Notes under the pieces: generated by a model
What the model was told of the DNA's origin: nothing
What the model saw: the letters and a program-made list of their open reading frames with translations, nothing else
Databases searched by the model: none
Translations under genes and position numbers: made by a program
Shown: positions 46,377 through 55,451 of the stretch, piece after piece
Position numbering within the stretch: position 1 is the first letter of the stretch
Layout: the number at the start of each line of letters is the position of its first letter
DNA from: Parasaccharibacter apium
GTDB taxonomy: Bacteria > Pseudomonadota > Alphaproteobacteria > Acetobacterales > Acetobacteraceae
Length of the DNA: 64,000 nt
Assembly (NCBI RefSeq): GCF_002592045.1
Contig: NZ_MEJG01000003.1
Span: forward strand, 329,649 to 393,648
Reading direction: 5' to 3'

Positions 46377-46964
46377 TTTTCTATTGCCCATTTTCTAGGC
46401 TGCGCTGCCATTCCGCTCCCCATCATGGCACAGCCCACCGCAATAGCCACCCTCACCCAAGAGCTAAACCAACGCGATAGTGCCACGGCTGTGTTACAAC
46501 AACGCTGCCCTATCCCCATAACGGCACGCTTATTAGGCGCAGACGCTCCGGCTTCCCTCCATAATGAGGCACGTCATGCCCTCAACGCCCCTTCTGATGG
46601 CCACTTAACCACCCGCCATGTGCTCCTCCTCTGTGAAGGTACGGCACTTTCCGAAGCGTGGAATCTTTACCTACCAGACCGCCTCACCCCACAAGCACGC
46701 ACACTTTTAGCCGATGGTCATACACCCTTTGGCCGCGCTGTGGGGGAAGGGCATTTCTATCGCCAACGTCTGAGTCGCCCTATGGGGAGCCTCCCGCCGC
46801 TTATCATCATAGAAAATCGCGCCATTCTTCGCCGCAAAGCAGACGGCAAGCCTTTGGCGTATCTGATAGAACGCTATAACCGCGCGGCTCTAACGCCTGT
46901 TACAACGCCGGGGGCGACCAGTTTAAATGTTGTCCCCCATCAGGGGCGAGCATCTGCCCCGTAA
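46368..46964 (+). CDS. UbiC-like chorismate lyase superfamily protein, possibly exported
   Basis: The chain is about 198 residues from a GTG at 46368, or about 180 from the ATG at 46424. From the GTG, a hydrophobic start (RLFSIAHFLGCAAIPLPIMA) looks like a signal peptide, which would be odd for UbiC. The core resembles chorismate--pyruvate lyase: RHVLLLCEGTALSEAWNLYLP, then LADGHTPFGRAVGEG in place of the LGxxPLGxxLF segment, then RAILRRKADGKPLAYLIER. UbiC makes 4-hydroxybenzoate for ubiquinone. No strong ribosome site supports either start. Its last 65 bases overlap the convergent dehydrogenase gene. Confidence 0.55.
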   Translation: MRLFSIAHFLGCAAIPLPIMAQPTAIATLTQELNQRDSATAVLQQRCPIPITARLLGADAPASLHNEARHALNAPSDGHLTTRHVLLLCEGTALSEAWNLYLPDRLTPQARTLLADGHTPFGRAVGEGHFYRQRLSRPMGSLPPLIIIENRAILRRKADGKPLAYLIERYNRAALTPVTTPGATSLNVVPHQGRASAP

Positions 46965-47652
46965 CAGATGGCAACATGAGGAACATGCGGGCAATCGCCG
47001 CAATTTCCTCAACATCTGCCCCACGATGCAGCGGTGTACGCTGGCACATCGCCTCAAAATGCTCCAAGGACTGCCCAGCAGCCGGCAAGACCGGGCCGGG
47101 GCCAATCGCATTTACCCGCACGCGTGGGGCCAACCCCAAAGCCATCGTACGCGTCAAGCTCCATAAAGCAGAGCGCGCTACTGTATAGCTGACAAAATGC
47201 GGCGTGAGATTCCATACGCGTTGGTCCAACATATTCACAATCAGACCTTCAGCCCCCTCTGGCAGGGCCTCCGCCATGGCTTGGGAGAGCACAAAAGGCG
47301 CACGGAGATTTGGCTCCATATGCGCATCCCAACTCTGACGCGTCACACTGCCAAACTCATCCCGCTCAAACACTGATGCATTATTGATGAGCACCCCCAG
47401 CGTGCCAAGCTGGGCGGTAACATGCTCCATCATCGGCAATAAGGCGGCCTCATCGGCAAGGTCTGCCTGCACCACACAGCCCCGCCCGCCAATCTGGCGC
47501 AATAGGGCTTCGGCCTCATCCCGGCTGTTACGATAATGGATAGCAACGGCAAATCCTTCCGCTGCCAGCATCTCCACCATTGCCCGGCCGAGACGCCGCG
47601 CTCCACCCGTCACTAACGCCACACGCGGCATGTGGGGCGAGAGACCCACCAT
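46900..47652 (-). CDS. Short-chain dehydrogenase/reductase lacking the catalytic lysine
   Basis: This 250-residue Rossmann-fold protein has VALVTGGARRLGRAMVEMLA (NADPH site with the ARR feature), LINNASVFERDEF, and VNMLDQRVWNLTPHFVSYTVARSAL. The family's YxxxK is YTVAR here: Tyr is present (codon 47185-47187) but Lys is Arg (47173-47175). The VRVNAIGPGPVLPA loop is intact. It resembles the FolM/pteridine-reductase-like branch of alphaproteobacteria. Activity is uncertain without the lysine. It starts right after recR and may be co-transcribed. Confidence 0.85.
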   Translation of the reverse strand: MVGLSPHMPRVALVTGGARRLGRAMVEMLAAEGFAVAIHYRNSRDEAEALLRQIGGRGCVVQADLADEAALLPMMEHVTAQLGTLGVLINNASVFERDEFGSVTRQSWDAHMEPNLRAPFVLSQAMAEALPEGAEGLIVNMLDQRVWNLTPHFVSYTVARSALWSLTRTMALGLAPRVRVNAIGPGPVLPAAGQSLEHFEAMCQRTPLHRGADVEEIAAIARMFLMLPSVTGQMLAPDGGQHLNWSPPAL

Positions 47653-47653
47653 C

Positions 47654-48250
47654 CTATAACGCCTTGCGTGAGGACATAGCCGCAGCCAATGTGCCTTCAT
47701 CTAACACATCTAACGCCCCGCCCATCGGGACGCCATGACCCAACCGGCTCACAATCACCGGGTAAGGGGCGAGCTTTTCTTGCAGCCAATGAGCCGTTGT
47801 TGCCCCTTCCACCGTGGCCCCTAGGGCAAGGATGACCTCCTTCACCGCGCCTTGCTCCACATGCTTCATCAAGCCCTCAAGGTTTAAATCCTCCGGTCCA
47901 CAGCCTGAAAGAGCAGAAAGAACCCCACCTAACACCTGATACCGCCCGCGATGCATCCCTGCACGCTCCAACGCCCATAAATCACCCACACTCTCCACCA
48001 CACAAATGACAGACCCATCACGCTGCGGGTCCGCACAAAGAGAGCAAGGGCTACAGCTATCCAAATTGCCACATTCTGGGCAGGTTTGAATCGTCTGCGC
48101 GGCCTGCTGCATCGCCCCCATCAAGGGCTGCAAACGTGTCTCTGGGGCTTGCAAAAGGGCTAAGGCCGCCCGCCGTGCCGAGCGTGGGCCAAGGCCGGGT
48201 AAGCGGGCAAGACGAGTGATAAGAGCGTCAATCTCAGGGCTTATACGCAC
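47654..48250 (-). CDS. recR: Recombination mediator RecR
   Basis: This 198-residue protein helps RecA load at gaps with RecF/RecO. It shows a helix-hairpin-helix (ITRLARLPGLGPRSARRAAL), a four-Cys zinc finger (CPECGNLDSCSPCSLC) and a Toprim domain (ICVVESVGDLWALERAG). It ends in the dnaX-ybaB-recR order typical of bacteria; the next gene starts one base after its stop. Confidence 0.97.
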   Translation of the reverse strand: MRISPEIDALITRLARLPGLGPRSARRAALALLQAPETRLQPLMGAMQQAAQTIQTCPECGNLDSCSPCSLCADPQRDGSVICVVESVGDLWALERAGMHRGRYQVLGGVLSALSGCGPEDLNLEGLMKHVEQGAVKEVILALGATVEGATTAHWLQEKLAPYPVIVSRLGHGVPMGGALDVLDEGTLAAAMSSRKAL

Positions 48251-48272
48251 GGTCTATGATGGTCCTCACTTT

Positions 48273-48596
48273 TTAGAAGGGCAAGTCCATGCCCGGTGGT
48301 AACTGCAACCCACCTGTCACCTGCTTCATCTCCTCAGCACTGGTAGCTTCAACCTTTGTGCGTGCATCAGCAAAAGCGGCCAGGATTAAATCCTGCAATG
48401 TTTCCATATCCTCTGGGTCTGCCAATTTGGGGTCGATAGTAATGGCTTTCAACACGCCTTTCCCCGTCATGCTCAAACGAACAAGGCCATTACCTGCCGT
48501 ACCCTCAATCTCCAAGCGTTCCAACTTCGCTTGGGCTTCCTTCATGCGGGCTTGCATTTGGGTGGCCTGCTTCATCATACCAGCCAGATTCTTCAT
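48273..48596 (-). CDS. ybaB: YbaB/EbfC nucleoid-associated protein
   Basis: This 107-residue DNA-binding protein starts [20 protein letters not shown], followed by the core [36 protein letters not shown]. It forms tweezer-like dimers on DNA. It lies between dnaX and recR, 22 bases before recR. Confidence 0.96.
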   Translation of the reverse strand: MKNLAGMMKQATQMQARMKEAQAKLERLEIEGTAGNGLVRLSMTGKGVLKAITIDPKLADPEDMETLQDLILAAFADARTKVEATSAEEMKQVTGGLQLPPGMDLPF

Positions 48597-48623
48597 AACA
48601 TCACTCCTCCAAAAAAGGGCTGC

Positions 48624-50699
48624 TTATTCAAACTCATCCTCATCGGCATAATCGGCATCCGGTGGGGCGAACTCAAAACCAGGGGGGACATCCTCCCCTA
48701 ATGGAACAATCATCTCTGGTGGGAGGCCATAATCATCCAACGTATGATCCCGCACCTCGCCAATTTCTGCTTTGGGAAAACGCTGTAAAATCGCTTTAAC
48801 AAGCGGATGTTGCTTTGCTTTATCCTTATGCAAAGCAATAATCTCCGCCCCCTGCTCATCTAATGTCGGCTCCCCCGCCGCCTCGGAGGGCAGAACCTCC
48901 CACCGGCCGGGATAAAGCCGCTCTAACAGCGCGATAAGCGTCCGAAAAGCCTGCCTTTTACGCTCCTTATCCTCATCAGCAATGCGCAACACAACGCGGG
49001 GCGGGGCAAACTCTACCAAATGCCCCAAATGACGCAACACACCATGAAGATGCGCCTCTTTTTGCTGGCCTACCAACGCCACCATTTCCCGCCAGCTACG
49101 CGGCATGGGGGGGATACCCCCTTCCGCCTCGCCTAGGGTCGGTTGTGGCATGATTGGTACAGCAACGGGGCTTCCATTCTCGGTTGCTAAGCGCAAAGGC
49201 TGCGGGGCGGGGCTGGTTTGCGCCTCTGCCTCCACGGCAGAATGTGGCTGCGCCATCGCACTCCCCCGCGCTACGGGGCCAGAAGGTACATTCTGCCCCT
49301 GATAAGACGCTGTAGAGGAAGGCGTTGCCGCGGCACGGCTTGGGGGCTGCTGTTGCCCCATATGCTCCGCTGGCCCTGCCGCCCCACGAGGTGACGCCCC
49401 ACCAGATGGCCCGTTTGGGTGCGCTCCTCCCGCCGTTTTATGAAGCTCTGCTGCGGGAACCTCCTGCAACTGACGCACCAAATGTGCAGGGGTTGGCAGT
49501 AAACTTGCGTGGCAGAGGCGAATCAAAACCATCTCAGCCGCTTGGCGGCGGTCGGGGGCCATATCGACCTCTGCCAGACCTTTCAGCACTAATTGCCATG
49601 CACGACCTAAAACGCTCGCCCCGACATGCTCAATAATCACCCCACCACGAACACGCTCCATCTCTGGCAGCTCGTTCCCTTCGCGCAGGCTAGGCAGGGC
49701 CTTAAGGCGCGAGAGCAGATGCAGCACATCCAGCACATCGGTCAGCAACACGCCAAGGTCTGCCCCCCGGGCATAGGCTTGCCCTGCCATGGTGAGGACC
49801 TCAGCCACCTGCCCACGCAAAGCCGCCTCTAAGAGGTCGAACACCAAGCCACGGTCTGCTAGACCAAGCATATCCGCTACCGCAGCAGTATCGGACGCCC
49901 CTTGGGCAATCGCTTGGTCAAGCAATGACAACCCATCACGCACCGAACCATCAGCTGCACGCGCGATGAGCGATAAAGCCCCTTCCTCCAGCGTTGCCCC
50001 TTCTTTTTGGGCAATGCGCGCAAAATGCTCAGCCAACATAGCTTGCGGTACACGTTGGAGGTCAAAACGCTGACAGCGCGATAAGACCGTGACAGGAACC
50101 TTCCGCAATTCTGTCGTAGCGAAAATGAACGTTACCTGCGCAGGAGGTTCCTCTAGCGTTTTAAGCAACGCGTTAAACGCATTGCGCGAGAGCATATGCA
50201 CTTCGTCAATAACAAAGACCTTCATCCGCGCCTGCATGGGGCGGAAGCGGGAGGCCTCAATAATCTCGCGCACATCATCCACACCTGTGCGAGAGGCTGC
50301 GTCCATCTCCAACACATCGGGGTGACGGTCCGCCAAAATAGCCTTACAATTAGGGCAAACTCCGCATGGCTCCGCTGTTGGGCCGCCTTTACCATCTGGC
50401 CCGACACAATTAAGCGCGCGGGCAATAATCCGTGCGGTTGTGGTCTTACCCACACCGCGCACCCCTGTCAGCATAAAGGCATGTGCCACACGCCCCACAG
50501 CAAAAGCCCGCCGTAAAATACGGACTAAACTCTCTTGGCCGATGAGGTCATCAAATGTTTGGGGGCGATATTTACGCGCTAAAACACGATAAGGCGTACC
50601 CTCCCCTGCCGAGGAGGCGGCCTCTAGCGGGGCAGCATCACCAAAAAAGCCTGCACCACCTTCTTCCGGGGGAAGGGGCAAAGCATCATCATCCGTCAC
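48624..50699 (-). CDS. dnaX: DNA polymerase III subunits tau/gamma
   Basis: This 691-residue clamp-loader ATPase has Walker A TGVRGVGKTTTARI, zinc knuckle CGVCPNCKAI (an upstream Cys completes the set), VFVIDEVHMLSRNAFNALLK, and sensor 1 SRCQRF. A Pro/Gly/Ala/Ser-rich linker (about 420-520) precedes the tau C-terminal domain. A short acidic tail closes the protein. GTG is the likely start at 50699 with GGAGG upstream. No slippery site for a gamma-producing frameshift was seen. Confidence 0.96.
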   Translation of the reverse strand: MTDDDALPLPPEEGGAGFFGDAAPLEAASSAGEGTPYRVLARKYRPQTFDDLIGQESLVRILRRAFAVGRVAHAFMLTGVRGVGKTTTARIIARALNCVGPDGKGGPTAEPCGVCPNCKAILADRHPDVLEMDAASRTGVDDVREIIEASRFRPMQARMKVFVIDEVHMLSRNAFNALLKTLEEPPAQVTFIFATTELRKVPVTVLSRCQRFDLQRVPQAMLAEHFARIAQKEGATLEEGALSLIARAADGSVRDGLSLLDQAIAQGASDTAAVADMLGLADRGLVFDLLEAALRGQVAEVLTMAGQAYARGADLGVLLTDVLDVLHLLSRLKALPSLREGNELPEMERVRGGVIIEHVGASVLGRAWQLVLKGLAEVDMAPDRRQAAEMVLIRLCHASLLPTPAHLVRQLQEVPAAELHKTAGGAHPNGPSGGASPRGAAGPAEHMGQQQPPSRAAATPSSTASYQGQNVPSGPVARGSAMAQPHSAVEAEAQTSPAPQPLRLATENGSPVAVPIMPQPTLGEAEGGIPPMPRSWREMVALVGQQKEAHLHGVLRHLGHLVEFAPPRVVLRIADEDKERKRQAFRTLIALLERLYPGRWEVLPSEAAGEPTLDEQGAEIIALHKDKAKQHPLVKAILQRFPKAEIGEVRDHTLDDYGLPPEMIVPLGEDVPPGFEFAPPDADYADEDEFE

Positions 50700-50796
50700 G
50701 GCTGTTCTGGCCTCCCACAGCTCTCATGTTCTGGAAAAGACCACGCGGAGGGCATTTCTCTAAGCCTGCAGACTTTGTACCTCCAAAGCCTAACAG

Positions 50797-50896
50797 GTGG
50801 AAGACCGGACACCCGACCCGATACGATCTCACTACGGCTGCTCCCTTCCGGGCCTGACCGGGTTCGCAAGTCGACCGCCCAGGGCCGATCTCCCAC
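50797..50896 (-). ncRNA. ffs: SRP RNA (4.5S), small bacterial type
   Basis: On the minus strand the apical loop signature GGTCAGGCCCGGAAGGGAGC followed by AGCCG is exact, and the ends pair (GTGGGAGATCGG with CCGGTCTTCCAC). The molecule is about 100 bases. It scaffolds Ffh for membrane targeting. It lies between ggt and dnaX, a common place in alphaproteobacteria. The exact ends are estimated from the stem. Confidence 0.95.
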
Positions 50897-50936
50897 GCGG
50901 CTTCTAGCATGAAAGGTGGGGGGGATGGCAAGCCCT

Positions 50937-52760
50937 TTACGGAGCGACAGCCCCACCACCGGGATGGCGCGGGTCCGCCACCCCGTAAAACGGCCCGACC
51001 GCCTTAGCAGAAGGCTGCATACCCAAACGTGGTCCACCTACCAAAATTGCCTCCGTAATCCCCCAAGGGCGATGTGCGATGAAATGATACCCCATATGCT
51101 CCAACGTCTTTTGCACCTCGGGGCTAAGCGCGCCGCTCTCCATCTCCACACTATCCGGCTTCCATTGCTCATGCAGGCGTGGGAGATCAACCGCTTGGGC
51201 TAAATCCAACCCGTAATCCACCACCCCCAATAAGCTTGAAAGCACAATGGTCGGAATACGCGACCCGCCGGGGCTACCAGTGACCATAACCACCTTGCCC
51301 TCACGGCTAATAATCGTAGGCGACATGGAGGAAAGAGGCGTCTTACCCGGGGCAATCGCATTAGCCGCAGACCCAACAAGGCCAAACATATTCGGCTCAC
51401 CAGGCTTGATGGAAAAATCATCCATCTCATCATTCATCCAAATACCGGTCCGCCCCCCCATAACGCCAGCCCCAAACCAACCATTGAGCGTATAGGTTGT
51501 GGAGACCGCCATACCTTGGGCATCAATAGTGGAGAAATGCGTTGTCTCATGCTTCTCCTCCGCTGGCTTCACCCCAGCATGGGCCACATGGCTAGGGCCG
51601 GGCTGACCGACAAACAAAGCATCGGATGAAATAGCATGATGCGCTGGTAAAGCTGCGCGAATCTGTGCCGCATAGGCGGGGTCTGTTAAATAAGAGACCG
51701 GATTTTGCACAAAAGCGGGGTCGCCAAGGTCACGCCTGTCAGAATAAGCATGGCGCATCGCCTCAATCTCGTAACGCACAGCTTGCGCGCTATGTAACCC
51801 CAGCTGGGTCATATTATAGCCAGAGAGGATGTTCAGAATCTCACATAGCGCAACACCACCCCCACTTGGGGGCGGGGCAGTCTCAATCTGATAGCCCCGA
51901 TAAGCACACCGTATGGGCTCCATAAAACGCGGCTTATAGGCGTGGAAGTCCGCCTCTGTAAGCAAGCCACCCCCTAAGCGAGCCACACGCAAAATCTCCG
52001 CCGCAATTGGCCCATGATAAAATGCGCGGTCACCTTGTTGAGCAATTAACGCTAAAGAACGCGCTAAACCGGGCTGGATAAGCCGGTCCCCTACAGCGAG
52101 CTCTAACCCATCAGGGCGAAGGAAAATACCGCGCGCATACTCATCTTGGCGGAAATAATCTGTCGATGTATGCAAAAGCTCTACATCGCCTTCCTCCAGA
52201 ACAAAGCCATCTCGTGCGAGAGCAATGGCTGGGGCCATATCCTGCGCACGGCTTAACCGCCCCCAGCGTTTACGCACAGCCTCCAGCCCGGCAACCGTCC
52301 CCGGTACCGCTACAGCTTGCCAACCAATGGTAGAGAGGCCCGGCTTCACATGCCCTGCAGCATCTACATACATATCAGGCTGTGCCCGCAAAGGGGCATG
52401 TTCGCGGAAGTCGATAAACACAGCTGGGCCATGCGGGGGGCGAAGGGTCATAAACCCACCCCCACCCAGATTTCCCGCTGCGGGATAAACGACGGCTAAC
52501 GCATAACCAACAGCCACCGCCGCATCTGCTGCATTACCGCCTTCACGCAAAATACGCGCTCCTGCCTCTGAGGCTAAATGCTGAGCGGAGACCACCATCC
52601 CCCGCTCCCCTCTAACCAAAAGGCCGGGGCGGGTTGTATCTGGCCCATAAGCAAGAGGGTCATGGTCGGCACTAAGCGGCTCTGCTTGGCAAAAAGGCAC
52701 CATGCCAACGCACAATGCCCCGATAACCAGCCGCATTGCTCTCTTACGCCACGCCATCAT
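50937..52760 (-). CDS. ggt: Gamma-glutamyltransferase, periplasmic
   Basis: This 607-residue Ntn-hydrolase is made as a precursor, exported (signal MRLVIGALCVGMVPFCQA), and cleaves itself before the catalytic threonine in KHETTHFSTIDAQGMAVSTT. It hydrolyses or transfers gamma-glutamyl groups of glutathione and glutamine. Also visible are ILREGGNAADAAVAVGYAL, NLGGGGFM, and SSMSPTIISREGKVVMVTGSPGGSRI. AGAGGGGGT precedes the start, with ATG ATG in tandem. It follows map by 15 bases. Confidence 0.96.
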   Translation of the reverse strand: MMAWRKRAMRLVIGALCVGMVPFCQAEPLSADHDPLAYGPDTTRPGLLVRGERGMVVSAQHLASEAGARILREGGNAADAAVAVGYALAVVYPAAGNLGGGGFMTLRPPHGPAVFIDFREHAPLRAQPDMYVDAAGHVKPGLSTIGWQAVAVPGTVAGLEAVRKRWGRLSRAQDMAPAIALARDGFVLEEGDVELLHTSTDYFRQDEYARGIFLRPDGLELAVGDRLIQPGLARSLALIAQQGDRAFYHGPIAAEILRVARLGGGLLTEADFHAYKPRFMEPIRCAYRGYQIETAPPPSGGGVALCEILNILSGYNMTQLGLHSAQAVRYEIEAMRHAYSDRRDLGDPAFVQNPVSYLTDPAYAAQIRAALPAHHAISSDALFVGQPGPSHVAHAGVKPAEEKHETTHFSTIDAQGMAVSTTYTLNGWFGAGVMGGRTGIWMNDEMDDFSIKPGEPNMFGLVGSAANAIAPGKTPLSSMSPTIISREGKVVMVTGSPGGSRIPTIVLSSLLGVVDYGLDLAQAVDLPRLHEQWKPDSVEMESGALSPEVQKTLEHMGYHFIAHRPWGITEAILVGGPRLGMQPSAKAVGPFYGVADPRHPGGGAVAP

Positions 52761-52775
52761 ACCCCCTCTACCCCC

Positions 52776-53576
52776 TTAAACAGCGTAAGGCGGCTTTGTG
52801 TAACCACGCGGTGAGAGAGTAAAAATCTCGTACCCATCTTCTGTCACGCCAAGCTGATGCTCAAATTGAGCGGATAAAGAGCGATCCCGCGTCACAGCTG
52901 TCCATTCATCAGCGAGGACTTTCACATCCGGCTTACCGAGATTCAACATAGGCTCAATGGTGAAGACCATACCTGCCTCCAAAACCGTGCCCTGACCGGG
53001 CCGCCCGTAATGGAGAACACTCGGGGCTTCATGGAAACTACGCCCAATGCCATGCCCACAAAAATCCCGCACGACACCAAGGCGATGCTTCTCCGCAAAG
53101 CTTTGAATGGCATAACCAATATCCCCCAGCGTTGCACCGGGGCGGACCTGCTCTATCCCCAGCATAAGGGCTTGATAGGTCAAGTCGATCAATTTCTCTG
53201 CTTTGCGCGGGGGCTTGCCCACCACATACATGCGCGATGTATCACCATACCACCCGTTTAAGATGGAAGTGACATCAATATTAAGTACATCACCTTCCTG
53301 CAAACGCCGCTCACCGGGGATGCCATGGCAGACAACATGGTTCAGCGAAATACAGCATGATTTAGGAAAGCCATGATAATTCAAAGGAGCCGGTGTGGCC
53401 CCATGAGCTAACGTATAATCATGGATGATTTTATCCAACTCACCCGTTGTAATACCGGGGCGGACATGCTCGGTAATCATATCCAGCGTTGCCGCAGCTA
53501 GCTGCCCTGCCGCTTTGAGGTGCTTAAAATCCTCTGCCGTATAATGCTGGATATTACGCCCATCTTGAGAAGCCAT
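52776..53576 (-). CDS. map: Methionine aminopeptidase, type I
   Basis: This 266-residue enzyme removes initiator methionine. It shows NYHGFPKSCCISLNHVVCHGIP, metal ligands in VLNIDVTSILNGWYGDTSRM, FCGHGIGRSFHEAPSVLHY, and the acidic ligand in FTIEPMLNLGK. Length is normal. It lies just before ggt and after the carboxypeptidase gene (79 bases). Confidence 0.97.
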   Translation of the reverse strand: MASQDGRNIQHYTAEDFKHLKAAGQLAAATLDMITEHVRPGITTGELDKIIHDYTLAHGATPAPLNYHGFPKSCCISLNHVVCHGIPGERRLQEGDVLNIDVTSILNGWYGDTSRMYVVGKPPRKAEKLIDLTYQALMLGIEQVRPGATLGDIGYAIQSFAEKHRLGVVRDFCGHGIGRSFHEAPSVLHYGRPGQGTVLEAGMVFTIEPMLNLGKPDVKVLADEWTAVTRDRSLSAQFEHQLGVTEDGYEIFTLSPRGYTKPPYAV

Positions 53577-53655
53577 ACCGTTTGATAGTCCTTATACTGA
53601 AAAGGCGTCCTACGCACGCACCCCTATCTACTGCTCTCTGTAATCTACAATAGGA

Positions 53656-54651
53656 TCAGGAACGATGGTGCCCACGCCGCGATGCCCAAGAATGACGCAA
53701 ACCACGCGGTGCCCCATGAGCACGATAGCTCACCAACATAACATTACGATGCATATGCTTTACCCGCACAGCGCGATGTTCCCCACGCCACGCCACAGCA
53801 TAAGCACCCGGCTTTTTAATAAGCGGCAATGGCGCTTGCCCGACCTTCGTAAAACCATCATCCAGCAAAGAAATCATCGTCTCATTACGGCTGGCGTTGC
53901 TTGGCGCCCCCATCTCAACAGCGATTAAGCGCGTCTCTCCCTGCTGAGCAGAGCTTACAAGATTATGGCCAGCAAGCTCGGTATAGCCTGTCTTAAAGCC
54001 GTCAGCCCCCTGATACACATCCAACAGAGGGTCATGATTTGGGATCATATGACGACGGAAGGCAAATTGCCGCACCCCGAAATAATGATAATATTGCGGA
54101 TAATCCCGCAATAAGGACCGCGCTAGAACCCCCAAATCCCGCGCTGTCGTCACTTGGTCGGGGTCTGGCAAGCCAGACGCATTGCGGAATGTCGTATGGG
54201 CCATCCCCAAACGGCGTGCTTGGAAGGTCATATGCGCAGCAAAGCGTGTTTCATCCCCACCACCTAGATACTCACCCAGCACACAGGCCGCATCATTAGC
54301 GGACTTTGTCACTAATGCGAGAATCGCTTGCTCCACCGTCAGATGTGTGCCCGGCCTCAGTCCTAATTTAGAAGGAGCCTGTACAGAGGCATGGATGGAG
54401 ACGGGCATCTCGTCATCCAGCGTAATTGTCCCGCGCTCCAACGCTTGGAAGGTGAGGTACAATGTCATCATCTTCGTCAAAGAGGCGGGATACCGCTCCA
54501 AATCCGCATCATCTTCAGAGAGGACAGCCCCTGTCCGTGCATTCAGCACGATAGAAGAGACATGACCAGCAAACTGAGCCCGCGCTGTACCAACAAGCGT
54601 TACCAAGCCCACGGCAAAAGACAATACGGTACGGCGAAAGAACGGACGCAT
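53656..54651 (-). CDS. D-alanyl-D-alanine carboxypeptidase (penicillin-binding protein)
   Basis: This 331-residue periplasmic enzyme of the DacA/DacF type trims peptidoglycan stem peptides. It has a signal peptide (MRPFFRRTVLSFAVGLVTLVG then ARA), SLTKMMT (SxxK), TKSANDAACVLGEYLGGGDE (SxN) and DGFKTGYTELAG (KTG). The C-terminal membrane helix and PBP5 beta domain seem to be missing or replaced by a short basic tail ending SWASRRGHHRS. It stands upstream of map on the same strand. Confidence 0.93.
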   Translation of the reverse strand: MRPFFRRTVLSFAVGLVTLVGTARAQFAGHVSSIVLNARTGAVLSEDDADLERYPASLTKMMTLYLTFQALERGTITLDDEMPVSIHASVQAPSKLGLRPGTHLTVEQAILALVTKSANDAACVLGEYLGGGDETRFAAHMTFQARRLGMAHTTFRNASGLPDPDQVTTARDLGVLARSLLRDYPQYYHYFGVRQFAFRRHMIPNHDPLLDVYQGADGFKTGYTELAGHNLVSSAQQGETRLIAVEMGAPSNASRNETMISLLDDGFTKVGQAPLPLIKKPGAYAVAWRGEHRAVRVKHMHRNVMLVSYRAHGAPRGLRHSWASRRGHHRS

Positions 54652-54987
54652 TAAAACACACTATCCTCAGGCTAAAACGAAGGCATACGAAATATGGCAG
54701 ATTTTAAAATCTTCTTACGCGCCCTGTCTAGATAATTTCTACAGAAGCAACAATTATTGGATAAATCATTAATAATTAACCTTACTTCATCACATCTTTG
54801 TTATATTTCTGTAAGAAATGATCATGCTGGACTCTCAAAATGCCCAGCAAACAGCATATAGTATCGAATCGAAAAGACACGAACATCTCTCTATTCTCTC
54901 ATTGTCTCCACCATAGGATTCCAACTTTTTCCTGATAGAATGGTCAGCATGACTTTGTGTCTTTACTCAATGCCAGGAGACTTCCCC
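54652..54987. other. Divergent intergenic region, carboxypeptidase and clpS
   Basis: This 336-base AT-rich stretch holds the divergent promoters of the carboxypeptidase gene and clpS. A small inverted repeat is visible around 54830-54860 (GCTGG...CCAGC). I could not pick a confident -35/-10 pair or any small gene. Confidence 0.45.
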
Positions 54988-55356
54988 ATGCAGCGCAGGC
55001 CATACGGAATGACGGCTCGTCAGCCAGAGGGCTCTACTGTCCTAGACGCGCCGATCTGTGCTGTAAAAGAAGAGACACTTACCAGCCAGAAAACGGACAT
55101 CTCCTACCCGTCTATGTATAAAGTTCTGCTCCTTAATGACGACTATACCCCTATGGATTTTGTCGTTTTTATTCTGGAGCGTTTCTTTGCCAAATCGCCC
55201 GATGAAGCCCACAGCATTATGTTAGAGGTTCACAACCGCGGTAGTGGGGTTTGCGGTATTTTTACCTATGAAATTGCGGAAACTAAGGTAGGGCAGGTTA
55301 TGGACCTCGCACAACAAAACCAACATCCCCTACAATGCACTCTTGAGAAAGCCTGA
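54988..55356 (+). CDS. clpS: ClpS adaptor protein
   Basis: This 122-residue adaptor delivers N-degron proteins to ClpAP. The core is [24 protein letters not shown] and [27 protein letters not shown], with the conserved N-degron pocket residues. AGGAG stands eight bases before the ATG at 54988; the in-frame ATG at 54940 has no ribosome site. clpA follows after 95 bases. Confidence 0.95.
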   Translation: MQRRPYGMTARQPEGSTVLDAPICAVKEETLTSQKTDISYPSMYKVLLLNDDYTPMDFVVFILERFFAKSPDEAHSIMLEVHNRGSGVCGIFTYEIAETKVGQVMDLAQQNQHPLQCTLEKA

Positions 55357-55451
55357 CCAAATATCCACCTTAAAAACGAGCACTATGAGATGATTTTTTG
55401 TACCGCTGTTTTCATCATTCTGACATTATTTTGTGTCACAAGGAGCGCATT

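Noticed and set aside
48624..50699. Programmed frameshift in dnaX
   Set aside because: No A-rich slippery heptamer with a following hairpin was seen; alphaproteobacterial dnaX usually does not need one.
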